51,788 nucleotides of DNA. Source: Micromonospora gifhornensis. Lineage in GTDB: Bacteria; Actinomycetota; Actinomycetes; Mycobacteriales; Micromonosporaceae. The notes below the pieces were generated by a model. It did no database searches. It was given only the letters and a program-made list of their open reading frames with translations, and was not told the origin of the DNA. The stretch covers positions 1-51,788 of the forward strand of contig NZ_BOPA01000045.1 in assembly GCF_016863515.1 (NCBI RefSeq), written 5' to 3'. The position numbers were made by a program, and so were the translations under genes. Shown piece after piece: positions 51,068 to 51,788 of the stretch (positions are counted from its first letter, which is position 1; the number at the start of each line of letters is the position of its first letter).

Positions 51068-51655
51068 TCACCTGCCGTGCGACTGATGCTCGCTGTCGTG
51101 GGACTGGCGCCAGTCACGGACCGCGTCCCGCATCCGGTCGAAGACCGCCACCGGCGGCCCGAGCAGCATGTTGCTCACCGGCGACTCACCCGCCGCCGGA
51201 TGCGGCCGGGTGGGCGAGATCGCCTCGGCGGCCCGCACGGCACCGGCCATCTGACGCAGCCGCTGCGGATCGGTGTCGCGCCGCAACTGCGGGAACTCCT
51301 CCTGCTCCTCGTGCCGCGCATGGTCCAGCACCGCCTGCTCGAACGCGGCGAACCGGGCGTCGAACCCCGGCGCCGAGGTGCCCATCTCGTACAGCTCGGA
51401 GAGTTCGCGCTTGGCCTCACTCTCCTCACGCAGCCGCGCGTCGACCACCGCGTCCCCCGCGTCGGCCCGCGCCGCCGGATGCACCACCTGCTCCTCGGCG
51501 CTCTCGTGCACGGCCAGCAGGCGTACGAGATCCTGGAAGGCCTGCTGCTTGGCCTCCCCCTCGCTCTCCCTGACCTCCGCGAACAACGACCTGATCTGCT
51601 CATGCTGGTCGACGAGCAGATCAATGACATCCTGGTCCGGCTTGGTTGCGGTCAT
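51068..51655 (-). CDS. Hemerythrin/HHE cation-binding domain protein (second)
   Basis: A 195-residue helical protein with hemerythrin ligands in VIDLLVDQHEQIRSLF, LAVHESAEEQVVHPAAR, FAAFEQAVLDHARHEEQEEFP. All four helices and the H...HxxxE...H...HxxxE pattern are present, so iron binding is likely. The tail PTRPHPAAGESPVSNMLLGP with FDRMRDAV matches the end of the other hemerythrin-like protein (3026-3625). ATG 51655 follows GGGAGG. The gene is flanked on both sides by family B palindromes. Confidence 0.9.
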   Translation of the reverse strand: MTATKPDQDVIDLLVDQHEQIRSLFAEVRESEGEAKQQAFQDLVRLLAVHESAEEQVVHPAARADAGDAVVDARLREESEAKRELSELYEMGTSAPGFDARFAAFEQAVLDHARHEEQEEFPQLRRDTDPQRLRQMAGAVRAAEAISPTRPHPAAGESPVSNMLLGPPVAVFDRMRDAVRDWRQSHDSEHQSHGR

Positions 51656-51732
51656 GATCAACCTCCCGCTGTCGAACTCGTCCTTGTCGTCACCCCTACC
51701 CGACCTGGACGAGCCCACACGCGATCATGGTC

Positions 51733-51788
51733 ACGCTCGATGTGGAATCGAGTGGCCTCAGCACGACGGTCAAGCACTCGATCCGACA
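51733..51788. repeat. Family B palindrome copy 3, cut by the window end
   Basis: The left arm (CGCTCGATGTGGAATCGAGT, 51734 on) matches family B with changes at the centre, and the start of the right arm (CACTCGATCCGACA) is visible before the window ends. With copy 2 it brackets the hemerythrin gene. Confidence 0.65.

Noticed and set aside
1..51788. tRNA, rRNA, integrase, transposase or attachment sites
   Set aside because: I looked for cloverleaf-like sequences, tyrosine/serine recombinase motifs and transposase genes and found none I could support.

Overview
The window is high-GC DNA with GTG/TTG starts, very short intergenic gaps and many 1-8 base start/stop overlaps. Its gene set is that of a filamentous actinobacterium: ANTAR regulator, SigB/F-type sigma factor, SecA2, glucosyl-3-phosphoglycerate synthase, VTC polyphosphate polymerase, DUF1275 and DUF2267 proteins, STAS/HATPase protein. 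It looks like Micromonosporaceae (Micromonospora-like) chromosome. I see no tRNA, rRNA, CRISPR array, insertion sequence or phage module.

Layout. 1-8.1 kb: DUF1275 membrane protein, M20 peptidase, hemerythrin-like protein, LysR regulator, and a minus-strand group ending with a ClpC-type ATPase. 8.4-13.6 kb: a NYN/PIN-like protein, then a tightly coupled four-gene cassette built around an 887-residue FtsK/SpoIIIE-like ATPase. 13.6-16.5 kb: a GNAT remnant, a JmjC-type ROX oxygenase preceded by a small 3 x 21-residue repeat protein, and a PIG-L deacetylase. 16.5-22.5 kb: mostly minus-strand genes (DUF2267, DUF72, DksA-like, uridine kinase-like, two paralogous receiver-less OmpR-type DNA-binding proteins, rhodanese, cysteine dioxygenase) and an ankyrin protein. 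22.6-31.6 kb: methyltransferase, DUF2231 protein, GAF-ANTAR regulator, SecA2, GpgS, STAS/HATPase regulator, cytochrome oxidase subunit I. 31.7-37 kb: sigma factor, an unrecognised 479-residue protein, a compact TPP enzyme and an eRF1-like (Vms1/Balon-like) protein. 37-43 kb: membrane proteins, glutamate-cysteine ligase-like enzyme, secreted repeat protein, class A beta-lactamase, and a divergent FBP/TetR pair around two palindromes. 43-48.2 kb: a CotH / DUF4956 / VTC operon divergent from a membrane protein / XRE / oxidoreductase operon, with two overlapping promoters sharing a 19-base dyad. 48.3-51.8 kb: argG, a polytopic membrane protein and a second hemerythrin-like protein.

The most interesting units are: (1) the FtsK cassette, whose ATPase appears to hold three RecA-like domains with only the middle one retaining Walker motifs, flanked by a WXG100-sized helical protein and a coiled-coil membrane protein, so it may be an uncharacterised T7SS-like or DNA-translocating machine; (2) the JmjC oxygenase plus repeat peptide, a possible enzyme/substrate pair; (3) the CotH-DUF4956-VTC operon; and (4) three families of long intergenic palindromes (REP-like) scattered through the window.

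Start codons were chosen from Shine-Dalgarno sites and overlaps seen in the sequence. Functional names come from recognised motifs, not from database searches.
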